Below, piece by piece: positions 36,011 through 46,521 of a stretch of DNA of 64,000 nt. The notes beneath the pieces were generated by a model. It made no database searches, was not told where the DNA came from, and was given only the letters and a program-made list of their open reading frames with translations. Source of the stretch: JBBRZM01 sp963813635 (lineage in GTDB: Bacteria; Actinomycetota; Acidimicrobiia; IMCC26256; JBBRZM01); assembly GCA_963813635.1 (NCBI GenBank), contig CAWEZO010000011.1, positions 717,795-781,794 of the forward strand. The letters are read 5' to 3'. Each line of letters starts with the position of its first letter. Position 1 is the stretch's first letter. Made by a program: the position numbers and the translations under genes.

Positions 36011-39000
36011 TCAGCCACGCAGGACGAGGCCTCGGTAGCCGTCAACGAACCCGGCGGCTCGTAGGGGCTCGGCGAGCGGGGACTCCCGGGCCGGGCCACC
36101 GTCGACCCGCCGGAGCTCCAATTTCGCCAGGCGGCCCTGCTTCACGAGCCAAGCGACGGCGTCGACCCAGCTCGGGTCGGTGATCGCATCGGCGCCGAAG
36201 GTGAGCAGGTGCTTTGCGCCGCGTTCGATGTATGCCACTGCGGACCCGGCTCGGAGCACCACCGAGGCTCCCGCGGCACGCGCCGGCCGTGCGCCGGTGT
36301 CGGGCCACGGGAGCGCAGCGCCGTAGGGCTGAGCGGGATCTGTGGCCGCGAGCACGAGTGCGTCGTCGCCGCGTACCGGACTCTCGAGCTCGCGGTCGGC
36401 GCGTAGGCGCTCGACTGCACCCGGTAACGCGAACTGCGCTGCGCCCTGGCCGGCGACGAAGTACCCACGTCGCGGCGTGACCGAGCTCCTCGAGCGATCT
36501 CAGCGCGCCGTAGACACCGGCGAACCCGCCGGGGATGCCCTCGGCTCGAACGCCTTCGCGTGTGACGATGCCGTAACGCTCGAGCAGCTGGCGGGCGCGC
36601 GCTGCGGCGAGCTCGCCGGCCGCCGGGACAGGAGTGACCAGCGGGGCGACGAGGGACCAGCGGCCGCTGCCGGCCGGGGGTCCGAGGCGGGCCAGCCGGC
36701 CGGGGCGGGGACGGCCGCGCGTCGCGGCGCGTTTGCGGCCGGCGAGCAGCGCGCGCAACGGCACGAGACTGTCGTTGGTCACCTCACCCGCCCACACGAG
36801 ATCCCAGAGTGCGGTGAGCACGACGCGATCGTCGAGCGCGCCGGACGCCCGGATCAACTCGGGCCAGAAGCTCGCACCCGCGGTTGTAAGGTGGGCGCGG
36901 AGCGCGTCGTGTACGGGTGCGTCGGGAGAATCGAGCGCGGGCGCGGGCAACACGAAGCGGGCATCGTCGCGGAACGCCAGCGCGACTCGCCCGTCGGACG
37001 CGCCGAGCGCACCGGCTCCCACCCAGACGAGCTCGCCCGCGCTGCAGAGCTCGTCGAGCATCGATTCCCGGTACGCGGTGACGCGGGTCGCGAGCACGTC
37101 GAGCTCGAGCACGGACGCCGGGATCGCTGCGCCTTGGAGCTGGCCGAGCGCGTCGATGAGCGCGTCGACGCCGTGACCTCGCCCGGCTCGCCCGATGCCC
37201 TGCCACGCGGGGAGGAACCGCGCGAACACTTCGGTCTCGACCGGCTCGACCTCGCGGCGGAGCTTCGCCAGCGATCGGCGGCGGAGACGGCGCAGCACCC
37301 CGACGTCGCACCATTCGCGCTCGGTGCCGCCGGGGCGGAACTCGCCTTTGACCACTCGACCCTCAGCCTCGAGTCGTAGCAGAGCGCCGCCCGCCTCGGC
37401 GCTCCCGATGCCGAACCGGCGCGCGGCATCGGCAGTGGTGAACGGTGTGTGCGTGCGCGCGAAGCGGGCGACCAACTTGTCGACCGGCGCGTCGACCGGC
37501 TCGGTGAACACACCCGGGAGCCCACTCGGGATCGCCGCGCCCAACGCGTCGCGATACCGCGCCGCGTCATCGGCTGCGCCGACGCGGGTCTCGCCTGCGA
37601 CGTTGAATCGGATCGCCCGGCGCTCGTCGAGGAGCGTGTCGACCAGGGCCGGGTCTGAGACGCCTCGCTCGGCGAGCTCGTGCTCACTCAAGTCGCCGAG
37701 GTCACGGAGCAGGTCGTGCAGGTCGTCGACGCTGCGCACGCGTGCGACTTGCTCGGGCGTGAGCCGCTGGAGCTCGAGCTCCAGCTGAACAAGCGCGTCG
37801 GCATCGATGAGCTCGCGCAGCTCTTCGGCACCGAGAAGATCACGCAAGAGGTCACGGTCGAGCGCGAGCGCGGCGGCGCGTCGTTCGGCCAGCGGCGCGT
37901 CGCCCTCGTACATCGATGCCGCGATCCAGCCGAACACCAGCGACTGCGCGAACGGCGACGCCCCGGCAGTGTCGACCGGCACCATGCGCACCCGTCGCGA
38001 CTGCAGGTCGCTTAGCACCTCGCGCAGTGCCGGAATGTCGAACACGTCGCGCAGACACTCGCGTGTCGTCTCGAGCAGCATCGGGAACGACGGATATCGC
38101 GCTGCGACCTCGAGGAGATCGGCGGCACGTTGGCGTTGTTGCCACAGCGGGGTGCGTTGGCCGGGCCGGCGGCGGGGGAGGAGCAACGCGCGCGCCGATG
38201 CTTCGCGGAATCGTGACGCGAACAGCGAGGTGGCGGGCAGCTGTTGCACGACCAGCTTCTCCACCTCGTCGGGGGAGAGCGTGAGTGCGTCGAGCGGGAT
38301 CGACTCGACCGCGTCGGGCAGGCGCAGCACGATCCCGTCGTCGCTCCACAGCGCCTGCACCGGGAGGTCGAGCCGGTCGCTGAGTCGCGCCTCGAGCGCC
38401 AACGCCCACGGCGCGTGGACGCGCGAACCGAACGGCGACAGCAGACAGACGCGCCAGTCGCCGATCTCGTCGGGGAACCGTTCGACGACGATGGTGCGAT
38501 CATCCGGCAGCACGCCGGTGGCTTCCGCCTGCTCGTGCAAGTACTGAAGGAGGTTGTCGGCCGCGAGGTCGTCGAGCAGGAACTCGTCGCGCAGGCGCGC
38601 AACGGCGGCGTCGCGCGGCGTGCCGTGAAGCTCGCGCACGACCGCGCCCATCGCGCGACCGAGCTCGAGCGGCCGGCCGGGCTTGTCGCCGTGCCAGAAC
38701 GGCATCTTGCCCGCCTCGCCCGGGGCCGGCGTGACGATCACCCGGTCGTGGGTGATCTGCTCGATCCTCCATGTCGACGCGCCGAGCAGGAACGTCTCGC
38801 CCGGCCGGCTCTCGTAGACCATCTCCTCGTCGAGCTCGCCGACGCGGGTGCCTTCGGGAAGGAACACGCCGAACAAGCCGCGGTCAGGGATCGTGCCGCC
38901 GCTCGTGACCGCGAGCGATTGCGCGCCCCTACGTGCCCGCACCCGTCCGTCGACGCGGTCCCACACGATGCGGGGACGCAACCCGCCGAAGTCGTCGGAC

Positions 39001-40466
39001 GGATAGCGGCCCGCGAGCATGTCGAGCACGGCGGCAAAGGTGTCGTCGGAGAGGTCGGCGAAGTTGGCGGCCCGGCGCACGAGCGCGCGCAGGTCGTCGA
39101 CGGACCACTCGTCGAGCGCGCACGCGGCGATGACCTGTTGGGCGAGGACGTCGAGCGGGTTGCGGGGGTAGCGGGTCTCCTCGACGAGCCCGGCGCGCAT
39201 GCGCGGCACGATCACCGCCGCTTCGAGGAGGTCGCCCCGGTACTTCGGGAAGATCTTGCCCCGGCTCGGCTCGCCGACCTGGTGGCCGGCGCGTCCGATG
39301 CGTTGCAAGCCGCGAGCGACAGAACCCGGCGATTCGACCTGCACGACGAGATCCACCGCGCCCATGTCGATGCCGAGCTCGAGCGAGCTGGTGGCAACAA
39401 GCGCGCGGAGGCGGCCCGCTTTCAAGTCGTCTTCGATGACGAGCCGTTGCTCGCGGCTCAACGAACCGTGGTGTGCCTTCACGAGCTCGGGTCGACCCGA
39501 CTCGGGGCCGCAACCGGCGAGCTCGTTGAGGCGACCGGCGAGCCGCTCGGCGAGGCGCCGCGAGTTGACGAAGATCAGTGTGCTGCGGTGCGCCTCGATC
39601 AGCTCCAACAGACGCGGGTGGACGTGCGGCCAGATGCTCGCACGCGGCCGGCTGTCGCCGGCCGAGCCGTCAACTGGCTCGTCGACCAGACGGCCGAGCT
39701 CGCCCATGTCGTCGATCGGCACCACGACCTCGATGTCAAGCGACTTCCGGCTGCCCGCGTCGACGACCGCGACACGCCGCGGGCCGTCTTCGGTCTGGCC
39801 GCCGAGAAAGCGCGCGATCTCGTCGAGCGGGCGCTGCGTGGCCGACAAGCCGATGCGCTGGGGCGGTGCGCTCGTGACGGCCTCGAGCCGCTCGAGCGAG
39901 AGCGCAAGGTGCGCGCCGCGTTTGGTCGCGGCGACGGAATGGATCTCGTCGACGATCACTGTCTCGACGCTGCGAAGGATCTCGCGCGCTTGTGACGTGA
40001 GCAGCAGGTACAGCGACTCGGGAGTGGTGATGAGGATGTCGGGTGGGGTGCGGCTGAGCCGGCGCCGGTCTTCTGCCGGCGTGTCGCCGGTGCGGAGCGC
40101 GACGGACACGTCGGGTACGGGTGCGCCGAGCGACTCGGCGATGCGCCGAATGCCGGCAAGCGGCGCCCGCAGGTTCTTCTCGACGTCGACGGCCAGCGCT
40201 TTCAGCGGCGACACATAGAGCACGCGGCAGCGTTGCTTCGGCGTCGCCGGTGCCGGGTCGCGGGTGAGCCGGTCGACCGCCCACAGGAACGCGGCCAGGG
40301 TCTTGCCCGACCCGGTGGGTGCCAGGACCAAGGTGTGGTCGCCGGCCGAGATCGCAGGCCAGCCGTGCACCTGGGCGTCGGTGGGCGCGTCGAACGACTG
40401 CGCGAACCACTGACGCGTCGGGGCGGAGAACGACGTGAGCGGATCGGCGGTCGGCGCGGAGACCAT
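36011..40466 (-). CDS. lhr: Lhr-type ATP-dependent DNA helicase (one frameshift)
   Basis: About 1485 codons, typical of large actinobacterial Lhr. Helicase motifs: APTGSGKTLAAFLWA (I), TTPESLYLLL, VDEIHSV (II, DEIH), GLSATQRPLDEIARFLGG (III), TSSLELGIDMGAVDLVVQVESPGSVARGLQRIGRAGH (V-VI), followed by a winged helix and a long C-terminal half with the Lhr-C domain. It translocates on single-stranded DNA and unwinds DNA or RNA:DNA hybrids in repair. The frame breaks near 36470; the C-terminus VLAATDPAQPYGAALPWP...GLVLRG is in another frame. TACTCT lies 6 nt upstream of ATG 40466. Confidence 0.92.
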
Positions 40467-40495
40467 GGCCCGAGAGTATCGCCGGGCTCTGACGA

Positions 40496-40894
40496 TTACG
40501 CCCGGGGGAGCGGGTCGAGAATCGCGTCGGCCCACGACACGTCGGGACGGGCGCGGCGGCGGCCGGCAAGGTCGTCGGGCACGTCGATCTCGAGCCGCAC
40601 GAGCGCGCCGCCGAGGGTCTTGCCGAGCGAGTCGGCGCGCAGTGAACGGGGGCCGCCGCCGCCGAGCGCGCCGCGCATCACGAACTTCAGCGCGAGCACG
40701 TTGGGCGTTTCATAGCGCGTGACGTCGCCCCGGACCATCGTGCCGAAGTGCGACTTCACGCGCTCGGCCGTCACCTCGCGGACGAGCACGGCGTACACCT
40801 CGTCGTCGTCGGCGAAGATCGCGATGTCGGAGATGTCGCCCTTGTCGCCGGCTCGATAGCCGCACAGCTCGCGAAGTTGCACTCGCCCGCTCAT
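40496..40894 (-). CDS. AtuA C-terminal domain-like protein
   Basis: 132 residues: VQLRELCGYRAGDKGDISDIAIFADDDEVYAVLVREVTAERVKSHFG, then a conserved NVLALKFVMRGALGGGGPRSLRADSLGKTLGGALVRLEIDVP. In other bacteria this module is either fused to, or encoded next to, the DUF1446/AtuA protein, as here: its ATG overlaps that gene's stop by 4 nt. The pair is associated with acyclic terpene or branched acyl-CoA metabolism, but the biochemistry is not settled. Confidence 0.8.
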   Translation of the reverse strand: MSGRVQLRELCGYRAGDKGDISDIAIFADDDEVYAVLVREVTAERVKSHFGTMVRGDVTRYETPNVLALKFVMRGALGGGGPRSLRADSLGKTLGGALVRLEIDVPDDLAGRRRARPDVSWADAILDPLPRA

Positions 40895-42266
40895 GCAACC
40901 TCCTCGACCGCGACCGTGACGTGCGTGTCGACCGACGCCTTGTTGACAAGCGTCGGCCAGATGCCCAGCAGCTCGGTGGCCCGGCCGCCGAGCGCGCGAC
41001 CCATGGCGGTCATACCTGCCGGCGGCGCCGAGAGCGTGAGTGGTGTCAGCTCGCGGCCGACGAGCGATGCCGTCTGCTCGTCGGCGCAGCGCCACGCGAG
41101 CCGAAGTGCCACGTCGGGCGGGTCGAGCTCCACGCTCACGGGCACGGTCGGGCCGCCGAGCGCATCGACACCCCAGTATTCGACGCACCACTCATCGACC
41201 GCGTACCCGGCGAGCTCGACGCGTTTGGCGAAGATCGCGGCAGTGACCTTTGCCTTCTCGTAGGCGTCGGGCCACGAGAACGCGACGCGCGCCTCGCCGG
41301 CCCAGCCCGCATGGTGCGCGAGCAACGCCTTGTACGTGGCCGTTGCGGCGGCACCGCGCACGCCGCGCACCTGCACGCGGTCGCCACCGAGGTCTTCGAA
41401 CTGCGCGCTCGTGAAGTCGGCCACGACGTCGGGCGACATGTAGGCGGACGGGTCGTGCACCTCGTAGAGCAGCTGGTGACGCACCGTATCGAAGCTCACC
41501 CGCCCGCCGGATGTGCGGGGCTTGGTGATGACCGCGCTCCCGTCGGCCTCGACCTCGGCGATCGGATACGGGAGATCCCACGGGTGCGGCACCGTCCACC
41601 ATTCGCCACTGAAGTTGCCGCCGGCGGTCTGGCCGGAGCACTCGAGCAGGTGGCCGACGAGCACGCCCGCGGCGAGCCGGTCCCAGTCGTCCCACGCCCA
41701 GCCGTGCTCGTAGACGAGCGGCGCGAGGAACAACGCGGCGTCGGCGACGCGGCCGGTGATCACGATGTCGGCACCGGCACGCAGCGCGTCGACGATCGGG
41801 CGCGCGCCCAGGTACGCAGCTGCGAACAGTGGCGCCGCGGGCATCCTGTCGAACGCCGCCCCCGTGTCGAGATGCGCGAACGACTCACCTGCGCCTTGCA
41901 GCTCGTCGAGACGGGTCATCAGGTCGTCGCCGAGCACCGTCGCGACCTTCACGCCGGTGACACCGAGCGTCGCGCGCCGTGTCGATGGCCAGCGCGCGCC
42001 GCAGCCGTGGGATTGATGCCGCCCGCGTTGGTGATCACCTTCGTGCGGCCGGCGGCGACAGACGGCAACGCCGCGCCCAGGTACAACGGCAGGTCGCGCG
42101 TGTAGCCCCGCGCTTCGTCGCGCTGGCGGTCCTTCTGCAAGATGGCGAGCGTCAGCTCCGCGAGCGCCTCGAGACAGAGGTAGTCGACGCCTTCATCGAC
42201 GAGGCTTGCGACTGATCGTGGCGTGTCGCCGTAGAACCCCTGCCCGCCCACGATCCGAACCGTCAC
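40891..42266 (-). CDS. AtuA/DUF1446 family protein (one frameshift)
   Basis: About 458 codons. It begins VRIVGGQGFYGDTPRSVASLVDEGVDYLCLEALAELTLAILQKDRQRDEARGY and continues with VITNAGGINPTAAARA; the frame shifts near 41960-41990, then comes GADIVITGRVADAALFLAPLVYEHGWAWDDWDRLAAGVLVGHLLECSGQTAGGNF. These are hallmark blocks of DUF1446 (acyclic terpene utilisation AtuA-like). GTG 42266 lies 7 nt past the amidase stop, and the next gene overlaps its stop, so amidase, AtuA-N and AtuA-C form one transcript. Confidence 0.82.
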
Positions 42267-42273
42267 GCCGGGC

Positions 42274-43719
42274 TCAGGCGTGGAACGGAGGACGGCGGTC
42301 GACCCATGGACGGGCCGTCTCGAGCTGGGCGGCGACGCGGAACAGCAGGTCTTCGCGTCCGAAGGCGGCCACGAGCTGCACGCCGATCGGCAGGCTGCTG
42401 GTTGCGAAGTACAGGGGCAGCGACATCGCCGGCTGGCCGCTGACGTTGAACGCCGCGGTGTAGGCGGCCGACGGCAACGCGCGCGCTGCGCCTTCCAGCG
42501 GGTTGTCGGGCGGGCCGACGATGAAGCCGATCTCGGGGGGCGGTTCGGCCATCGTGGGCGTGAGCAGCAGGTCGAAACCGTCGGCCCACCAACTCGCGAG
42601 GCGACGGCTCCACGCGTGCGCCTTCCGCAACGCTTCGACGTAGTCCGCGGAGGTGACCCCCTTGCCCATCTCGTAGTACGCCCACGTGACCGGCTCGACG
42701 TCGTCGGGCTCCACGGGCCGCCCCGCCTTCGCTGCCAGGTCGTCGAAGTCGACACCGACACCGGTGCTGAGCACGGCCATGAACTGGTCGAGGAGCCCGT
42801 CCTCGTGGAGCGCGACCGGAGACGACGCTTCGACCGTGTGGCCGAGTGATTCGAGCAGGCGGCCCGCGTCTTCCGCAGCCGCCGTGCACTCCGAATTGGT
42901 GTGCGCCATCGCCGCCGGCGCATCCGTGAGGATGCCGATGCGCAGCGCGCCGGGATCGGCGCCGACTTCCTCCAGGTACGGCCGGCTCGGCGGCGGCGCC
43001 GTGTAGGGATCGCCCGGCATCTCGCCCTGCACCGCGTCGAGCACCGCGGCACTGTCGCGCACCGAGTGGGTCAGGACGTGACGCACCACGAGTCCGGCCC
43101 AGCTCTCGCCATCGGCGGGGCCGAGCGACGACCGGCCCCGCGACGGCTTGAGGCCGAACAGCCCGCAGGCGCTGGCCGGGATGCGGATCGAGCCGCCGCC
43201 GTCGCCCGCGTGGCCGACGGGGACCATGCCCGACGCGACCGCCGCAGCTGAGCCGCCGCTCGAGCCACCGGTGCTGTGGTCGGTCTGCCAGGGATTGCGG
43301 GTGGGCCCGTACGCTTCCGGCTCTGTCGTGGGCATCAAGCCGAGCTCGGGTGTGTTGGTCTTGCCGACGAACACGAACCCCGCGTCGCGGAACTTCTCGA
43401 ACAGGTAGCTGTCGACGTCGGCGCGATATCCGATCTGCTTCAGCAGCTTGTTGCCGTAGTGGCAGGGCTCGCCCGCGAGCGTGCCGTCGAGGTCTTTGAG
43501 CACCATCGGCACACCGCGGAACGGGCCGTCGGGCAACTCGCCCCGAGCCGCATCGCGCGCCTGGTCGAACAGCGGGTGGATCACCGCGTTGAGCTCGGGG
43601 TTGAGCTTCTCGATGCGGTTGATCGCGTCGTCGACGAGCTCGAGTGGCGACGCGTCACCACGACGCACGAGCTCGGCTTGCACGGTCGCGTCGAGATAGG
43701 CGCTATCGGTATCGGTCAT
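42274..43719 (-). CDS. Amidase signature family hydrolase
   Basis: 481 residues, intact. The triad elements are Lys in VPMVLKDLDG, cis-Ser in STGGSSGGSAAAVAS and the nucleophile Ser in GGGSIRIPASACG; GLKPSRGRSS follows. It differs from GatA in lacking the GVKPTYG block and has no tRNA-amidotransferase partners, so it hydrolyses some other amide. First gene of the operon with the AtuA-like genes. TACGGT lies 6 nt before ATG 43719, fitting leaderless transcription. Confidence 0.9.
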   Translation of the reverse strand: MTDTDSAYLDATVQAELVRRGDASPLELVDDAINRIEKLNPELNAVIHPLFDQARDAARGELPDGPFRGVPMVLKDLDGTLAGEPCHYGNKLLKQIGYRADVDSYLFEKFRDAGFVFVGKTNTPELGLMPTTEPEAYGPTRNPWQTDHSTGGSSGGSAAAVASGMVPVGHAGDGGGSIRIPASACGLFGLKPSRGRSSLGPADGESWAGLVVRHVLTHSVRDSAAVLDAVQGEMPGDPYTAPPPSRPYLEEVGADPGALRIGILTDAPAAMAHTNSECTAAAEDAGRLLESLGHTVEASSPVALHEDGLLDQFMAVLSTGVGVDFDDLAAKAGRPVEPDDVEPVTWAYYEMGKGVTSADYVEALRKAHAWSRRLASWWADGFDLLLTPTMAEPPPEIGFIVGPPDNPLEGAARALPSAAYTAAFNVSGQPAMSLPLYFATSSLPIGVQLVAAFGREDLLFRVAAQLETARPWVDRRPPFHA

Positions 43720-43779
43720 ACCAGCACCGTAGGGCCCGTTTGGGAGGAACGTCCAACGGGGCCTGCCGGGGCGGTGCCC

Positions 43780-44349
43780 TCAGCCGACGGCCTCGCGGGC
43801 CCGCTCGATTGTGTCCTTGCCCACGGACCGCGCCTTGTCGAGCATTCCGGATGCCGCGCCGGCGACAAGATTGCCGGGAGGCGTATCGGGAGCTTTCGGG
43901 TGCGCGCGGGTCGGGGCCGTCTTCTTCGCCTTGCTCATGCGCTCGCCGAGCTCCATGAGCTCCTTACGGCCAAGAGCCTTGCGCACGCCCGGGAACAGGC
44001 TGATCTCTTCTTCCTTGACGTGACGTCGCACGCTCTCGATCAACACATTGACCTTGGCGTCGAAGCGCTCGTCGGTCGGCTTCATGCGTTGCAGCTCCGA
44101 GAGCGTCCACTTGACGATGTGGTGCTCTTCGAGACCCTCGAGCACAAGGTCTTCCTCGGCTGGGACTTCGGCACGGACGACCGGGTAGAAGAACTGCTCT
44201 TCGATCGCGGAGTGCACCGCCAGCTCTTCAATGATCTGCTGGACAACCTTGCTCTTGGTCTTGGTCGCGTTGTCACCGAGCTTCTGGTACCGCTTGAACA
44301 ACTGCTCCACCGCTTTGTGATCACTTTTCAGCAAGGTGATCGCGTCCAT
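43780..44349 (-). CDS. Hemerythrin HHE domain protein
   Basis: 189 residues. The four-helix HHE cation-binding domain spans residues 1-130, with iron ligands in LLKSDHKAVEQLF, AVHSAIEEQFFYPVV, LEEHHIVKWTLSEL and VRRHVKEEEISLFPG. A basic, Pro/Ala-rich tail follows. Such proteins bind a di-iron centre and are linked to oxygen, NO or oxidative-stress sensing. A SigF/SigB-type promoter lies 30 nt upstream, placing it in the stress regulon of the nearby sigma factors. Confidence 0.88.
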   Translation of the reverse strand: MDAITLLKSDHKAVEQLFKRYQKLGDNATKTKSKVVQQIIEELAVHSAIEEQFFYPVVRAEVPAEEDLVLEGLEEHHIVKWTLSELQRMKPTDERFDAKVNVLIESVRRHVKEEEISLFPGVRKALGRKELMELGERMSKAKKTAPTRAHPKAPDTPPGNLVAGAASGMLDKARSVGKDTIERAREAVG

Positions 44350-44378
44350 GTGTCTCCCCGTTGTGGTTGGACTGTTTC

Positions 44379-44403
44379 TACCCCCGCGTCATTCGGCGAA
44401 AAC
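44379..44403 (-). promoter_or_regulatory. SigF/SigB-type promoter of the hemerythrin gene
   Basis: On the minus strand GTTT (44403-44400) and GGGTA (44383-44379) are separated by exactly 16 nt, the general-stress sigma consensus. It leaves a 29-nt leader with a GGGGAG ribosome-binding site before ATG 44349. Confidence 0.6.
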
Positions 44404-44426
44404 GAACCAAGCAGGGCGTTTGCAAG

Positions 44427-44452
44427 GTGTGGCCGGGTCAGGAATCGGGTAA
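44427..44452 (+). promoter_or_regulatory. Possible SigF/SigB-type promoter of the STAS gene
   Basis: GTGT (44427-44430), 16 nt, then GGGTAA (44447-44452), 54 nt before the STAS start. The -35 is one base off GTTT. It is back to back with the hemerythrin promoter. Confidence 0.4.
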
Positions 44453-44506
44453 CTGTCGAAAGCTCGGCCCCACCCTTCGGCCCGGGGACCCGTTGTGGAG
44501 CACAGC

Positions 44507-44854
44507 ATGCCCATCTCCTCACCTGAGCCCTGGCCCGACACCCAGGCATCGTTCGAGACCGTGACCGATGCCCGCGGTGACAACGTGCTGCGCGTGCACG
44601 GGCAGATCGACGTGCACACGGCTCCGGGATTGCGGCGAGAGCTCGTCGCGCTCACCGACGAGGGTGCGACCTCGATCGTGGTCGATGGTCGTGACCTCGA
44701 GTTCATCGATTCATCCGGGCTGCGCGTGATCGTCGAGGCATCGAGCCGGTTTCAAGCGCGCGGTGGCCGCCTCCTGTTGTGCAATCTGCGGCCGTCGGTG
44801 CGACGTGTGTTCGAGATCAGCGCGCTCGACCGGCTCTTGCTGATCGCGGAGTGA
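44507..44854 (+). CDS. STAS-domain anti-sigma factor antagonist
   Basis: 115 residues, essentially one STAS fold: VLRVHGQIDVHTAPGLRRELVAL, then the phospho-acceptor segment DLEFIDSSGLRVIVEAS and RLLLCNLRPSVRRVFEISALDRLL. In partner switching the unphosphorylated form binds the RsbW-type anti-sigma protein and frees the sigma factor; Ser in FIDSSGL is the usual kinase target. ATG 44507 has GGAG 6 nt upstream. It diverges from hemerythrin. No anti-sigma gene is adjacent; candidates are 6-8 kb away. Confidence 0.88.
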   Translation: MPISSPEPWPDTQASFETVTDARGDNVLRVHGQIDVHTAPGLRRELVALTDEGATSIVVDGRDLEFIDSSGLRVIVEASSRFQARGGRLLLCNLRPSVRRVFEISALDRLLLIAE

Positions 44855-45016
44855 TCGCGGGTACCCCACGCCGGCCTGAGGCAGCGCCGGTTCATCCCCG
44901 CCGTCGTGCGTGCAGTGCACGACGTGGCCCCACAGCTGAGCGGGCTCCGCGTCGCCGAATACGTACCGTCTCCGCAAGACCTTGCGTCGGGCGAGCGCGA
45001 TGCCGGTTGAGAACAG

Positions 45017-45403
45017 CTAGTCCTGCTTCTTGGCGATTGGCTTCGCGAGCTCACCTTTGTTCATCCGCGAACGCCCGGGGATCTTGAGCTTGCGGGCCCG
45101 CTCGTAGAGCTCGTCTCGCGAGTGGCCTTCGGCGTCGACGCCGCCGTACCTCGCCCCGATGCCGCGTCGTTTATCCGCCGTGCTCTGTTTTGACCGGGGG
45201 TCGGACGGGCCTTGCCTAGCTTTCGGTTCCCAGTGGTCACCGATCTTCTCGAACGAGTGCTTCAACGCAGCGAACGCGACCCGATGGGCACGTTCTCCGT
45301 CTCCGTACTCCTGTACCGCGCTGTCGTGCGCCTTGGCCCACGTGCGCTGAGCCTTCGCCAGCGAGCGTTTGAGCGTGTCGGGCAGCACCTTCATGCCGGG
45401 CAT
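45017..45403 (-). CDS. ChaB-family protein
   Basis: 128 residues. The ChaB domain runs from MPGMKVLPDTLKRSLAKAQRTWAKAHDSAVQEYGDGERAHRVAFAALKHSFEKIGDHWEPK, and a basic C-terminal segment (SRDELYERARKLKIPGRSRMNKGELAKPI) resembles a Rho-N/SAP-like helical motif seen behind ChaB in many actinobacteria. ATG 45403 has GGAGG 8 nt upstream and is preferred over ATG 45433, which would sit directly after a GGGTAC hexamer that may be its -10. A stress-related role is inferred from the neighbours. Confidence 0.8.
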   Translation of the reverse strand: MPGMKVLPDTLKRSLAKAQRTWAKAHDSAVQEYGDGERAHRVAFAALKHSFEKIGDHWEPKARQGPSDPRSKQSTADKRRGIGARYGGVDAEGHSRDELYERARKLKIPGRSRMNKGELAKPIAKKQD

Positions 45404-45521
45404 GTTCTGCACCTCCGTTGTGTCGCCGCGCATGGTTGTACCCGACGAGGAGCGCGCGGATGCCGCTAGCCGCGTGAGGTCGTGCCGGCGCGTGTCGTGT
45501 CGTCGCCGCGCGCGTCAGGCT

Positions 45522-46367
45522 CTATGCCGACGGCGTTGACCCGTCCACGGTGCCGTGGTCGGCTTCCCAGCTCAAGATCTCGATAACCGCGACGTGCACG
45601 ATCAACCGGCCGAGTATGAGCATCCATGCGAGCACGCCGAAGACGACGCCGAGCGTGCCGTACAGCTCAGAGGATCGCTGTACGAGCCGCGGCACGACCA
45701 GTCCACCCACGAGCGTGAGCACCTCGAACCCGACGCCGCCGACGACCGCGGCCGGGAGGATGTAGCGCAGCGCGACGCGGCGGTTCGGCAGGATCCACGA
45801 CGTCCAGACGAACGCGACCGTGTTGACGGCGACACCGACGATGATCCCGACCGGCGCGAGCACGCCGGGGAGAAGCTCCACGAGCGCGGCAGCACCGAAT
45901 GCCGCTGCGAGGAGGACACCCATCCCGGCGAGCCACGCGAGCCCGTAGAGCCGGTCTTTCACGCCGCGCCCCGCGACCCGCCAGACGGTGTTGTACGTGG
46001 TCGCGAGTACTCCGGCAAGACCGAGGCCGGCCCAGAGCAGCCCGAGTATCCCGATGACGCTCGCGGCGCGCTTGCTCTGCTGCGCCGTCGCGATCGCCGT
46101 CGTCACCGTGTGCGCGGCGCTGCCCGTGAGCCCGAGCTGCTCCACCGCGTGGTGCGCAAAGTTGTTCGACGAGCCGGCGAGAAAGCCGATGACCGCGATC
46201 GCCAGGAGCAACAGCGGAAAGAGGCTGATGAACGCGATGAGCGTGATGGCGGACGCCATGGTGTTGGCGTGCAGCTCGCCGCCGCGGCGTTGCACCCTGA
46301 ACGCCCAGGCGAGCCACGGCCGGCGCGCTGCGAGCCGATCGAGGCGGTCCTGCAGGTCGAATGGCAT
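45522..46367 (-). CDS. YihY/BrkB-family inner membrane protein
   Basis: 281 residues, about six membrane helices: ITLIAFISLFPLLLLAIAVIGFLAG, SVIGILGLLWAGLGLAGVLATTYNTVWRVAGRGVKDRLYGL, then the FVWTSWILPNRRVALRYILPAAVVGGVGFEVLTLVGG block diagnostic of the family. Function is poorly defined (formerly called ribonuclease BN in error). Its place among stress genes suggests an envelope role. Confidence 0.88.
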   Translation of the reverse strand: MPFDLQDRLDRLAARRPWLAWAFRVQRRGGELHANTMASAITLIAFISLFPLLLLAIAVIGFLAGSSNNFAHHAVEQLGLTGSAAHTVTTAIATAQQSKRAASVIGILGLLWAGLGLAGVLATTYNTVWRVAGRGVKDRLYGLAWLAGMGVLLAAAFGAAALVELLPGVLAPVGIIVGVAVNTVAFVWTSWILPNRRVALRYILPAAVVGGVGFEVLTLVGGLVVPRLVQRSSELYGTLGVVFGVLAWMLILGRLIVHVAVIEILSWEADHGTVDGSTPSA

Positions 46368-46452
46368 TCGGCGACCCCAGTCAGCAGCTTTTGAGAGATA
46401 GTTCGACGATTTGCTGCCTCTCGCGCCTAGGCGGAGTAGAAGCCCGATCGGT

Positions 46453-46490
46453 GCGCGCGTTCATTTTCGCGGTTCAGCAGCCAGCCGCTG
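46453..46490 (+). repeat. Imperfect direct repeat, copy A
   Basis: 38 nt matching 46932-46969 at 28 positions. The best-kept core is GCGGTTcAGcAGCCAGCCG. Copy A precedes the truncated GAF-ANTAR gene and copy B precedes a STAS gene, so the core may be a shared promoter or leader element. Confidence 0.45.
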
Positions 46491-46521
46491 CCCATGGTGA
46501 CCAATCAGGGAGGCGGCAAGC

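Noticed and set aside
38244..39995. 583-codon plus-strand ORF opposite lhr
   Set aside because: Antisense to conserved helicase motifs; its composition is typical of a GC shadow frame.
44855..45010. Open frame after the STAS gene encoding RRFIPAVVRAVHDVAPQLSGLRVAEYVPSPQDL
   Set aside because: It looks protein-like and could be a C-terminal fragment of something, but there is no start, no match I can name and no continuation upstream. This 160-nt gap holds nothing I can support.
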